Of a stretch of DNA of 64,000 nucleotides, positions 12,952 through 23,223 are shown piece after piece. The notes beneath the pieces were generated by a model. The model made no database searches. It saw only the letters and a program-made list of their open reading frames with translations, and had not been told where the DNA came from. Both the position numbers and the translations under genes were made by a program. Every line of letters starts with the position of its first letter. The first letter of the stretch is position 1. The stretch comes from Lottia gigantea (taxonomy: Eukaryota > Mollusca > Gastropoda > Lottiidae). The stretch lies in the NCBI RefSeq assembly GCF_000327385.1, contig NW_008710049.1:2049079-2113078 (forward strand), given 5' to 3'.

Positions 12952-15900
12952 TAGTATAATGTTTATATTTCTAGAGATCGTCATGGGTTGAATATCAGTC
13001 AGTATTTTGAATGGTTTAGATGTGCTGTCAGTAGATGGTTGTGTATTGCCAGACAGAAATCATTTAAACGAATCAGAAAAGCTGTAGAATTAGATAAAGT
13101 AAGTTTTTTATAAATGGACAACATGAATTATCAATATGAATGTTTACTGTTTAGTGTAATGAGGAAAATATTATAAAAACTGCAACAAAAACTTGAATAA
13201 CTGATTAACATATGTACAAACTGGAACCCATTGTGCCTTGCATTTTTGTTCTATCAACTTGCATCACTGACAAAAAGATAACAAATTTTTTTGAACATGT
13301 ATAATGTAGACGACTATATTTATGAGCTATTAAAACTGTAATATTTGTAGGTAGCCCAGATGGACATGTCAGTTAAATATAGTACGTCTGCTGTAGATGT
13401 TTGTTGTTGTTTTGTACAGGTAAGCTAATTTGGTTCAAAAACAGAAAACAGTTTACATAATCGATATATCAGTATATCAATATACTTATATGTTACTTAT
13501 CCAAATGTCTAAGGTGCTGTGCAGTATTACAGGTTAAGTTAAGAATTGAATAAATTGACTGAATTGCTAACTTTTACTTGAAAAGAAAAATTTGTAGCAT
13601 TTTGAGTTTGCATAGCAGTTACATGTGAGAAGAAAATGTGTGATACAAGTAAATTTCCACAAAGAGAAGAGAATGTCAGTGTTTTATTCTTCATTTTCAG
13701 ATCACAGATTTTTGGAAACAGTTGTCGTGGCCAGATTATGTTGGTGCATTTCCATTTGTACTTAAATTAACAGAGGTGAGTTGCAGAAGAATTGTTTAAC
13801 AATTTGGACAAATTCGACTGAAACAATTGTCTTATCATATATCAGGTGTGATGATCCTTTTCATTCCAGGATTATTCATACAATATTGAAGCCAAGACTA
13901 TAATATATAAACCTAATATTCGCGTAGATATAAGACATCATTTCTAAAAAGATTTATAAATGTTTTAGTCTTAGCTTTTATACTTTCTGTTAATAATCCT
14001 GGAATGATAGAGAGTTATTGTCTTACGTCACTATCAGATATGTAATTGCTATAAATATAGGAAAGTTAATAGCTCTGTTAACAAAAACAGTCAAGTACAA
14101 TGAATAAGTAGAGGACACAAAAGTGAGCATTCTGGTGGTACATTGTTTATCAGTAGGTACTAGTAAAAATAGAGTTTAAAATTCATTCTGTGAAGAAATT
14201 ATGATATCTCAATATCAAACTGTACTATGATACACCTTTAAAAGTGCGACAAAATCCCCATAAAACATAGGCAGATGTTTCGGTCTATATACAAGAATGT
14301 TTTTATACACCTACATGGGAATGTGGACGTATATTGCCGTCACCCCTGTGCCTGTCGGTCCGTTCACATTTCTTGCGCGTAGAGGCTACAGTTTTTATCC
14401 AATATTGATAAAACTTGGTATGTATGTATATATTGATGTGATTATTGGTAATAATCAGATGAACAGTTTCAGAGTTAATGCCCTTGTGTGTACAGCGATG
14501 AGATATTGTTCATATTTGACTTATAGATGATTTTAAGATTATTTTTAATTCATTATTAAGCCACTAAAGATTTTGTTATCATTTCTGACAGCTGGTAGTG
14601 GGTGTATGCTACCTTCCCTGGCAAGCTATCTTTTTAATGTGATAAAGTGTACTGAAATAATATATTGTTGAAGAAGAAAGGGATTATCAATAGTATTGTT
14701 TTGATATTGATGTATGAATGTTGTTATAGGATATCTGTGAAGGAGCTGAACTGTATGCTGATTTAGTACATGAGAAGTTAATAAAAGCTGGTTATTATGA
14801 TGAAGAGGGTCAGTTTGATGTCACAGAACAGGTCAGTATTTTACAACTATATTCTATCTAGGTTTGGTCAAACAAAACTGGATTCAGTGGTTCAAAGCTG
14901 ACATGGATTTTTTGAAGCACTGACTGGCATCTTACCTTGAGCACAGCACAGCACCCTGAGCTATTCTACTGCCACAAAAAGACAGTGTTCCAACCTAGTG
15001 TTAGTGAGAAGTATTGAAGTTTACACAGTTCGAAAGTTGTTATACCTTAAAGAGAGGTAGTAAACTTTGTTCTGTGAATTGTGGTGTGTTGGGTATAAAT
15101 GTTTAGTTTTTCTTGATATTTAAGTTCAAAATATTCCTTTACAGCTGTGTATTACAATCAACAATATCGAACAAGTACGAAGAGCTTTAAAACCCTTACC
15201 AGAAACGTTAAATTTTCACGAAATAAAGAAAGCTGTGGAAGTATCTAATGGAGAACACAAGACACAAGGTCAAACATTAAATAATCTGATAAAGAAAGCT
15301 GATGATATGATGGTGAGAAAAATAAAACAAGTTGTAGAGAGAGTAGCAGATAAGGTAAGTCTGAACTATTCACATCAGTACAGTATAATTGCTAAAAGTA
15401 TGTTTACCCTTTCTTTCCCCCAGTTAATCTCACCATAAATAATACCCAACCAAATGAAGAAGATGGCAAAACACAAACACCATCAGCAAAAAATCATGTT
15501 AATTATTTTTATAGCACAAACAGTTTCTTAGTAGTATTAATTAACAACAGTATCTCATAATGTTTCTATATATCTAATTCTTGTCTTTCTTCAAAATGAT
15601 CTAAAAGTAGTTAATTTTAATATCATTACAGATGAGACCTGATATTAAAAAAGATGTCTTCCATTTAAACTGGGCGCCTGAATCAGTTCCTGCAGATGAT
15701 GTAAGCTATTATTATTTTCTTTACGCAGTGGATATTAAGCTGTGAACTGGTCAAGTTGTTTTTTTTCGCTATTTCACTGCTCATTATCCACTGTTGTTTC
15801 TTTATTCAGAAGAAAATTTGATAGGGAATTTAGCTTATTCAAAGACATGTTCTTTAAGAGAGAAGAAAATATTCAGTGTGTATTTGTAAAGTATGGTGGG

Positions 15901-18900
15901 GCATTGCAAAAAAAAAAAAAATTTAATTCCTTGCCATGCAAAAAGAAGGATTATGATATAAAAAGAATTATAGGATATTTAAAAATGTAGGGTAATGCAG
16001 CTTAATGCTGAAGATAAAAATTGAATTTAATAAATCTAAAACTGTAAACTTCAACTATGAGCAATAAAATTACAAAATGGCTGAAACCTAGTAACTACAG
16101 CAAACAAAAAGAAGAAGCCTAAACAATAACATACCTTCTATAAGAATATCCACATTTTCCAGAATTAATAGACGCAATATAATATTCAAATTCTAAATAC
16201 ACAAGTCTATTCTATATTGAAGAAAATTCAATATCCAAAATACCTTATCCAATTGACAGAAAGCTGACCTTACAGTTTAAAGTATAATAGTATAAAATTG
16301 ATGAGAACAAGTAAGTCAGACCAGAAACACTTATTAAGAGAGTTCAAAATTAGTAAGTCTTGTGTGATGAGTGCTCAGAGACAGAGAAAGATAAAGTTAA
16401 AAAATAGAAGCAGGGAGGTGTGACTAAAATATAACTTTCTGATCTCAATTCTGCTGATTTATCACCTTTTTCAAGATCAAGGGCCCAGTACCACTAAAAT
16501 CTTAAGATCATTATTAGTTGTGCTTGATAAAGATTCCTGTATGTGAATTGAAATGTTGCAAAAATTAAAGAAAGGAATAGTATATTGCTAATAGTGTTCT
16601 TATTTAGTTAATGATATCACTCGTCTCAATACACCCTAACACCAACTACTAAATGTCATTTAAAGATTATATTAAGATCTGTTTAAAATTAGATTTAGAT
16701 CTATATGATAACCATTATGATCTTCTTTGATTTAGTTCATTGCATATTAGCATCACAATTATTGGAAACATAACTTTAACCCTGTTCCAGTGCTTTATAT
16801 TGAATAGTAACTTGTTACTCTACAATCACAATAAAACCGTTTCATAACACTTCAATCAACCCGATCACTAATTAACAGACCTGAAAATTATTCCCATTGA
16901 ACAGATATACGAACAACCTGGCATTGATACAAAGAAAATTCGACTCATTCGCGAAAATTATTGGATAAACAAATTACAAACCATGCATCCTTTAGGAATG
17001 AACATCCAAGTTGATTTCCAAATTATACCTTTTGTTATTCAATTCAACAACACAGCTAGTCAAGTTCCCCGAATAATTATCCCTCTAGAATTGCAGGAAA
17101 AAATTCCAACAGTCTTTACAAATGATTTAGTTATTGCCTATACCTGTAATAAAAATCTAAATGATTTCTTAGTCCGCGGTAGATTACCCCCCATCCCCCT
17201 TCCATAGGTTTAGTACATTTCCTTTAATTAATATTTCTTATTTATGATAACTTACCATTGAAGAGTTTCCTCGCAAAAATATCATACATGTATACTATTT
17301 TCACTTAATAAATTATATATATTTTTTAAATAAAATAAGCATTTTCCTTTTCATTTAATATAGGACAATTCCTCAGTTTCACCAGTAAAAATGTTTATTA
17401 TGATTTCCATGGTTATTAATGTTCCTGTTGGAACCAGTATTCTTCTTATATATTTCAGATTCGGAAGATAATGGATTTGCATTTCAAATATTCTATATCA
17501 TTCTTTTAAACTAACTTCACAAACATTGCTCTATCACTAGAGGTTACGCCTACATGCCTGTGCCTGTGCTTTCGTAACATTGCTTAACCGCAATGTTACA
17601 ACCTAAAATTCCTAATCTCCAAATAGATCATCAGTTGTGTATTTATACTGTATTTCAGGCTATAGGTGATTTATTAGAATATCTAGATACCAATCTTCTA
17701 ACATTAAATAATAATCTATTAAAAACTAACTTTGATAGAATATTAGAGTCTATCTGGGTAGAGGTGATGGAAGAATTTCAAGAAGTTATGGAGAAAGAAG
17801 AAGTAGTAAGTAAAATTAATTAATATGATTTGATTAAAGGATATAGTCTGAAATTATTTTCTATACAAGATATCAGAGCTTTATACTAAATAATATTATA
17901 TAATGGCTCAGTCAATAAGAGTAGCTAATTATCATAGCCAATATTTATTAATAATCAATTTGTAGATAGTTGAACAGTTAACTACTCTGCTTTTTTTAAA
18001 TTTTTGCTGTGTTCCTTCTTTTGTACATTCTTACTATTAGACAACCATTGAAATATAATTTATGTATTTTATTATAGAGACCACCAGTATTCTATCAGAG
18101 AATGTTTGATGCATTAGGTGTACTGGTAGATTTTTTCCATGCTAATGGTAAAGGTTTATCAATGGATGATATTATAACAGATCAATTTCAGGTTGGCTTA
18201 CTCACTTCTTTAGATAACTTATTACCAAGTGAAATCTTAAAATCTACATTGATATACATACAATAATATATTTAAATTATATAATTCAGTAGCCACGTAG
18301 ATTTCTAAGCTTGTCCATTAGGGACGCAGGCAACAAGCAGAGGTTTTTGAAAATATAGTTTTTAATGTACTATTACAGAGCCTGAGAGAAAGATTATCAT
18401 TACATAAGATGGACACCCCAACTTTAATAGAAACTTTTTTTAATAGTAAATGTCAAGATCAGGTGAGAAATTATTATGTTTTCAACTTATGATATGTATA
18501 TTATTTAACCAATATACACTGTAATAATACAGGCCAATGTTATGACATGTTCAAATATCTGAATCAATTTCAAGCCGTAATATTCTCATCATGTGTCGTG
18601 TATTTTATAATTATAGTCTCAGTTAGACAATAGTGAATATGGTATATTAAATGTTAGAGTATGTTATAGAATGGATGCTCATACCTTACTTGTAGAAGGT
18701 ATGTCTAATATATTATAGACTTTTATTATAATGGAACAAAATCTTTTCCATAAAACATTATGTCCATATCAAATTAGTATTTATTTATTTAGATATGAAA
18801 CTATGAATAACATAAAGAGAGTTATACCCATGGTCTCTTGGAATTTTCCTTTAACATGTAAATGATAATATGAATGATGTTATATTTCAGTTCTAAGTGC

Positions 18901-20659
18901 AAAGGATGTTATTCCACTTGATGCCAATGGTAGGTTCACCTTATTATGCTCATTTTCAAATGTTAACCTGACTTTGATAAATGCACAGTCTTTTTCCTTC
19001 GTAGCACAGTCTGTTAATGGTACTTTACAGTCATGATATGCTCTAACCAAGCAATCATGCCTGTGATAGTCCGATGACCTTGAATAAGTCATCTTCACTC
19101 ATAATTCCAGTCGACCCAGCTGTAAATGGGTATAGATAATCTGAGAAAGTTCAATGCCATGAGGTTTGACCAAGGACCAGCTGGCAGAAAGGCTCTTTTG
19201 TGAACCTAAGTATCCTTCTAAAATATAGATGTTTCATTTCCACCTTTTGAATGTGGAGCTGTGATAATTTGAAAACAAAAGCTGCGATGTTAACAGTATA
19301 TTAAGTATCATATTATTTATTATAGGTTTAAGTGACCCATTTGTATTAGTCCAGTTATTACCAGAACATGTGTTTCCAAATGTATCAGTTCAAAGTACTA
19401 AAGTTATCAAAAAAACATTAAACCCATTGTTTGAAGAAACTTTTGAATTGTAAGTATCAAGGTAGAGCACCAACATGTTATTACCAGTATATGGAAAAGC
19501 AGAACAAGCAGTACTTATTAAAAGTATCAAACAGCATATTCCCAAATTAATTGAAAGGCTAAACTGAGTGCCTGTATTGTATTTAGCCTATTGGTAGTCT
19601 TCTAAGTTATAATCTACCTAGGGTCTTAATTAAGAATTTTGGCTACTGTGCTATTTAGTTCTTGATTGACAAAGAACTGCATAAGTGATGTCACCTAATT
19701 AGTTGTTTCATGGCCAGGGCTGTTGCTTTTTTTTTTTTTCGCATTTTCAATGGAATTCAGACAACAAATTTAAAATAGGCCTATTTTGTTTGACAGTGCA
19801 CCAGAGAATAATATGTCTTGTTGTACTTTCAGTTTCTGCTCTCCTTGTAAATTAACATAGCTAGTATTTAAGAGATCATGAATCATTGAGGTGATTAAAA
19901 GGTGTGTGTGTCTATGCATCTATACTGTATATACATAAGTTTTTGTTTTGCAGTACCATAAACCCTATCCAGTGCCAGCGCCATGGTGCCACCTTATTAT
20001 TTACTGTTATGGACCATGATCTAGTATTTCAAAATGATTTTGCTGGTGAGGCGTATTTATCTATGGCAGAGATTCCTGGAGTAGATGGAGTAGAGGTATC
20101 AGGATATGAAGCTTTAAGTATTGTAGCTCTACCTTTAATGCATCCAAAACATAAAGGTTAGTGAACATAAATATATAAAAAGAAATTTGGCTTTTTAGAA
20201 ATCTACCGTCATATTATTTCCTTGCTTTGATGAAATGTATCATTTTTTAATAAACCAATTTTTTTTTTATTCATATTTGTGAATTATATTTTGTGGAATG
20301 AAAGGAGAACAGTAATATTTTAGTATATCATAACTTCTAAGGATACTGAGGATCCTGCCATAAAATAATCATATTATACCAAACAACCAACCAAGCAACC
20401 AAAGAGAAGCTGGTCTCATATCTAGCACTAAGATCGTTTTTAGAAAATGCAGCCTGGGTTTGGGCAATAGTTTATCTTAGATTATTAATACCCTACTATA
20501 CTGTGCTTCATGTGTTGGTTTTGTGATGCTACTAAGATTCTATTTTCAGATCATGCCGCTTTAGAAATATTGGGAAGAAGAAGCTGGGATAAAGATGCTC
20601 AAGATTTTGTTAAGAAACGGAACAAGGTTCATGACCAAGCTGCCTCTTCTATACCATAA
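382..20659 (+). CDS. BAIAP3: BAIAP3-like Munc13-family C2/MUN-domain protein (5' end outside window)
   Basis: Munc13-family factor of vesicle exocytosis; the family primes SNARE-dependent fusion, and BAIAP3 acts on dense-core vesicles and endosome-to-TGN retrieval. Exons: 382-448, 810-1068, 1602-1646, 2096-2261, 3753-3956, 4745-4848, 5295-5412, 7763-7887, 8200-8290, 8560-8616, 9190-9287, 10382-10433, 11420-11455 (microexon, less sure), 12434-12603, 12975-13098, 13351-13419, 13701-13775, 14730-14831, 15145-15354, 15632-15700, 17659-17805, 18078-18191, 18379-18462, 18617-18698, 18891-18929, 19326-19449, 19954-20156, 20550-20659. Phases agree throughout and give 1047 residues. Order: C2A (about 1-190, DADGFSDPY and WDHDDE calcium loops), MUN with MHD1 (YFEWFR, about 535-660) and MHD2 (about 748-850), C2B (about 865-1010, LDANGLSDPF and MDHD loops), short C-terminus. 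BAIAP3 is preferred to UNC13D because of WDHDDE, the [17 protein letters not shown] stretch and [10 protein letters not shown]. The start codon and N-terminus lie before the window. Confidence 0.93.
6747..7064 (+). repeat. Minisatellite, ~24 bp unit, about 13 copies
   Basis: Units of the form ATTTTCTTGGTGAAYATAGA repeat with a period of 23-25 bp inside a BAIAP3 intron. The last units are more diverged. Confidence 0.9.
7111..7441 (+). repeat. Dispersed element with TATACGCCCACATG head, full-length copy
   Basis: It starts TATACGCCCACATG and folds back at once on GGGGGCGTATATTG. It has the CCGTCTGTCCGTC stretch and ends at GTGGGCGTATATTACTTTGC. A second, diverged copy at about 14303-14632 shares head, middle (TTGATAAAACTTGGTATG) and tail (TACCTTCCCTGGCAAG). 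It is probably a non-autonomous element of SINE or MITE type; the class is not settled. Confidence 0.75.
9249..10270 (+). repeat. Minisatellite, ~58 bp unit, ~18 copies, derived from a BAIAP3 exon end plus splice donor
   Basis: The first unit overlaps the 3' end of the exon at 9190-9287. Each unit carries about 39 nt of exon sequence (encoding [13 protein letters not shown]), the donor GTAAGTG and about 15 nt of intron (ATATTATATTATAC). Units differ mainly at the junction: CCAAGAGTAAGTG or CCTAGGGTTAGTG. The two types alternate in a partly higher-order order between about 9480 and 10000, and the last units are mostly of the first type. Confidence 0.95.
10900..11125 (+). repeat. Dispersed repeat (GGAGTTATATGTCCTGCTTT family)
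   Basis: It starts with AATGAAATGAAATGAGTGG and contains TGTCCTGCTTTTCTGTACC, GCAGGGTGCAATGAGGGAAA and ATCTTTAACGTGCATAGTCA. Shorter related pieces lie at 8766-8822 (TATGTCCTACTTTTCTGCAC) and about 7936-8010 (CTGTGCGCAATGAAGGAAAT), all in BAIAP3 introns. Confidence 0.65.
11420..11455 (+). other. BAIAP3: Candidate 36-nt in-frame microexon of BAIAP3
   Basis: The sequence between acceptor ...CTATAG and donor GTTTGT is 36 nt. It is phase 0 at both ends and open ([12 protein letters not shown]). It lies in a 2 kb intron between the exon ending HLDKL and the exon starting LGDELHQDL, and the gene reads correctly with or without it. The donor is weak, so it may be alternatively spliced or not an exon at all. 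Confidence 0.45.
12915..12950 (+). repeat. (GATA)n microsatellite
   Basis: About nine GATA units lie in the intron just before the MHD1 exon at 12975. Confidence 0.95.
13861..14007. mobile_element. Short foldback/MITE with 16 bp perfect terminal inverted repeats
   Basis: TCATTCCAGGATTATT at 13861-13876 is repeated in reverse complement at 13992-14007, and inversion continues imperfectly inward (CCAAGACTA against TAGTCTTAG). The whole 147 bp could form one long imperfect hairpin in a BAIAP3 intron. No target duplication is obvious. Confidence 0.6.
14303..14632 (+). repeat. Second copy of the CGCCCACATG-type dispersed element
   Basis: TTTTATACACCTACATGG, GGACGTATATTGCCGTCACC and the end GGGTGTATGCTACCTTCCC align in order with the copy at 7111-7441. 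It lies in a BAIAP3 intron. An ORF of 77 codons inside it is a by-product of the repeat. Confidence 0.72.
16520..17215 (+). mobile_element. Fossil retroelement fragment, Penelope-like (GIY-YIG/RT type)
   Basis: In the BAIAP3 intron 15701-17658, about 16870-17205 encodes a short C-terminal piece containing [18 protein letters not shown] and, further on, [18 protein letters not shown]. Such E.YWI.KL.T..P.G.N endings follow the GIY-YIG region of Penelope-like retroelements. Upstream (about 16525-16575) is a GATTCCTGTATGTGAATTGA stretch resembling the hammerhead-type core found in the terminal repeats of that family. It is an old, broken, truncated copy; exact ends are not visible. Confidence 0.5.
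18617..20659 (+). other. BAIAP3: C2B domain and C-terminus of the BAIAP3-like gene
   Basis: Exons 18617-18698, 18891-18929 (39 nt), 19326-19449, 19954-20156 and 20550-20659. The domain starts [20 protein letters not shown]. It keeps both Asp clusters (LDANGLSDPF and [11 protein letters not shown]) and the [12 protein letters not shown] strand. The last exon gives [20 protein letters not shown] and a TAA stop at 20657-20659. Confidence 0.88.
19068..19215 (+). repeat. Dispersed repeat (GGACCAGCTGG family), copy 1
   Basis: The order TCCGATGACCTTGAATAAG, AATGGGTATAGATAATCTG, CAAGGACCAGCTGGCAGA, TTTGTGAACCTAAG is shared with copies at 50046-50185 and 57200-57335. All three lie in introns and in the same window orientation. 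Length (~145 bp) suggests a SINE-like or MITE element; I see no Pol III boxes I can assign. Confidence 0.7.
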
Positions 20660-20713
20660 ATTTAACAGGGTTACTATTGTTATATAATTGCCTTGAATCA
20701 CAAATCTTGCTCC

Positions 20714-20719
20714 AATAAA
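20714..20719 (+). promoter_or_regulatory. Polyadenylation signal AATAAA, 3' of BAIAP3
   Basis: A canonical AATAAA hexamer lies 55 nt after the BAIAP3 stop. It is the first candidate signal, but further AT-rich sequence follows and longer 3' UTRs are possible. Confidence 0.45.
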
Positions 20720-21552
20720 TATTGTTATAGTACATATGTTTCATTAGACTTGTTCCAAGATTTTTGTTGCATTATCAGAACGAAAATGTATAATTAATAG
20801 GGCTCCACTATAATTATTGTTTGATAGTTTAAGATTTAAAAGAAAAATTGCATTTTAAGTGATGTTTAATTACATATGTTAGATATTAAATGGGGTGGCC
20901 ATAATATTATGTTTATTTATTTTCGTATTAAACTGGTCATATATAAGATAAAATACAGTTATTACAGTACTCAGTAGTTAAATATTGCCTGAATGGTTCT
21001 GAATCTTTTCAATTTGGATACAAATTATCAATATATAGAAGGGTAATATGTTCTGCTCCCCATTCATAAATTAAAGTTAACTCTCGTTGTTGTTTTGATA
21101 TATTACACTTTAGGAAATAAGTCAATTAAATTCACTTTTCAATCAAGTCTTTTAAAAGGAATATATTATAAATTTTTATGGATATTGTATATGTCATTAT
21201 TTCAGCACTTTGTTTAGATGATGTCCAAGTTTTTGTTTTATATTTTATGGACCAATCTTACAATTCCATATATGTTTTTACATGTTTGTTATAATTTTTG
21301 TGAAATTGTTAGTTTTAAATATTTTATGCCTTTTTTATCTTTGATCTCTGGTGTCATTCCCAAGTATTCAATGTTCATATTTTTTTTACTGTTTTGTTTT
21401 CGTTGATTTATATCAATTGACTAAGAAATACTTATTATAAGTTTCAAACATTAGTCACAGATGTATTTTATTCTTGTAAATAATTAAAATTTTTGAAGAT
21501 TTATCGAATTGCATTTTACAAATATATGATTGTAAGATTCAATAGACTTATC

Positions 21553-21625
21553 TATTGCTCTGTGACCTAGGCCAGTGCTTTCATTGAGACTCGTCTCAAT
21601 ACACCCTAACACCAAACTTTACTTA
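21553..21625 (+). repeat. Dispersed repeat (TCTATTGCTCTGTGACCTAG), copy 1
   Basis: TCTATTGCTCTGTGACCTAG, CCAGTGCTTTCATTGAGAC and TCGTCTCAATACACCCTAAC are found again, nearly unchanged, at 40567-40640. A shorter piece (CTCGTCTCAATACACCCTAA) is at about 16618-16650, beside the Penelope-like fossil. Confidence 0.75.
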
Positions 21626-23223
21626 AATAGGAAGTTTATTTGCTCATTTGAAAAGGTGACCAAAATTTGATTTTTAATTTTGGAGCAGATTACAAGTTCC
21701 ACAAATTGTTAACAATAATTTAAACAAATAATAAATGAAAACCAATTTTCCGTAATAAGTTACACAAGGAGTGGCTTTAGAGAAGTGCAGAACAGAAGAA
21801 TCTATGTTTTGTTTTATAAGCTCAAACTTTGCATTCAATATAATTGTGCATTTACATTTAACTATTTTACCATTTATCTTTCCAACGCTCTGTGTGCAAA
21901 AGAAAATAAAATTTATATAGGTTTTTTCACTGTTAAATCTAATTTAATTGCAGAGATTCTAAAAAAATTTAGAAATCGTTAATAACATTGACAGAGGTTT
22001 TTCCACTGTTCAATTTAATTGCAGAGATTGTTTATAGTTCTAGTCGTTATTTCTAAGAAATATTTATGTTTTTTGTTTATTTATTTTAATTTATTTATAA
22101 TTTAATATGATTTATGCAATAGTTTAGATACAAAAATTTATGTGGTGTCACAAATTGTTTTTAAAATCCATATTTTTCTGAAATTGGTTACAATTAAATA
22201 TATTATGAAATTATTTCATGTTGGATTAAAGATATTTCACTTACACTTCACTTCTGTTCTTGTCCCATTTTCGAAAGACCTGCTTTAAAGACCAAAAAAA
22301 ATAAAAATGAACTCTTGTGAAATAAACTCTCCCTTTCATTATACCCCTATACCTATTGTCTTTCAATTAAGGCGCTGATTGGTAAGTTCTGTTTTTTGGC
22401 ACAGGTGGAAAATGTTCTGGTCTCTTGTTTAATGAACCATTGGTTAATTTCAGGAAATCCCAAACTCACCAATTGAGTGCCCCTAAGGAACTTTTCATTA
22501 ATTTAGTGCCAATATCAAATTTTTGAGATGCTATTCTGTTATGTAAACTGTTTATCCTCTCCACAGCAAAAATTCCACATACATACGTACAGAACCAAAG
22601 ACGTGTTGTCTTTTCTATGTTTAATTTAACAATATAAATCATATAACAAGGCAACCTTCCCTATAGTTATAAATACATAATCTTATTCACATTTTCTCTA
22701 TTAAATAATATTAATAAAAAATCGCAAAGTTTAGGCGTATTGGTTATTTTAATTTAACAGTATTTAGTGAATATTAACTGACCCCTTATCTCACATCTCT
22801 GTCAGACCCACACTTTATAATGTGGAAGATGGAAACAAATAAAGTCAGTAGTCTACACTATAACATACACATAATTACTACAGGTCAGGACATATTGGTA
22901 GGTTATACCAAGCACAGTTTCAGTTAAACATACAAAATACACCTGGCTGTATTATTATCTTATTTCTCCTTCATCACTTGATAATGCTCAAACAATCCAC
23001 CAGTGACTGCAACAGTACTTTAGATAATCAGATCAGAACAACCAATACAGACAATGATACAGCTGACACAGACAATAAGCTACTGTTTAAGCTCCAATAG
23101 AAAACAAAGCTGTCTTGATCCATAAGTATTTCCTATATTCACAAATTGATTATGTAGCACATACTGAAGAAGAACTATGAATATGAAAGCCCATCAAAAC
23201 CTTCTGTTCAAAGACTAGTAACT

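Larger units (their letters stand above)
12975..17805 (+). other. BAIAP3: MUN-domain core exons (MHD1 to MHD2) of the BAIAP3-like gene
   Basis: The exon at 12975-13098 encodes [17 protein letters not shown], the recognisable start of MHD1. The exon at 15145-15354 begins [12 protein letters not shown], a conserved MUN helix. The exon at 17659-17805 encodes [18 protein letters not shown], the start of MHD2. The helical MUN rod is the part of Munc13 proteins that acts on syntaxin and SNARE assembly; that role is known for the family and inferred here. Confidence 0.85.
20660..23223. other. Convergent intergenic region / 3' UTRs
   Basis: About 2.6 kb lies between the BAIAP3 stop (plus strand) and the ASPSCR1 stop (minus strand), so both 3' UTRs fall here. 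It is very AT-rich with only short chance ORFs. It contains one copy of the dispersed repeat ending in TCGTCTCAATACACCCTAAC (about 21553-21625). I see no RNA gene. Confidence 0.65.

Noticed and set aside
16983-17207. 75-codon plus-strand ORF as a missing BAIAP3 exon
   Set aside because: The peptide has retroelement character, not Munc13 character. It has no splice donor and ends in a stop. The flanking exons 15700 and 17659 join in phase without it.
382-20659. Calling the Munc13-type gene UNC13D or UNC13A
   Set aside because: The C2A region ([32 protein letters not shown]) resembles BAIAP3 more. There is no C1 zinc finger in the part seen, as would be expected before the MUN domain in UNC13A-type proteins.
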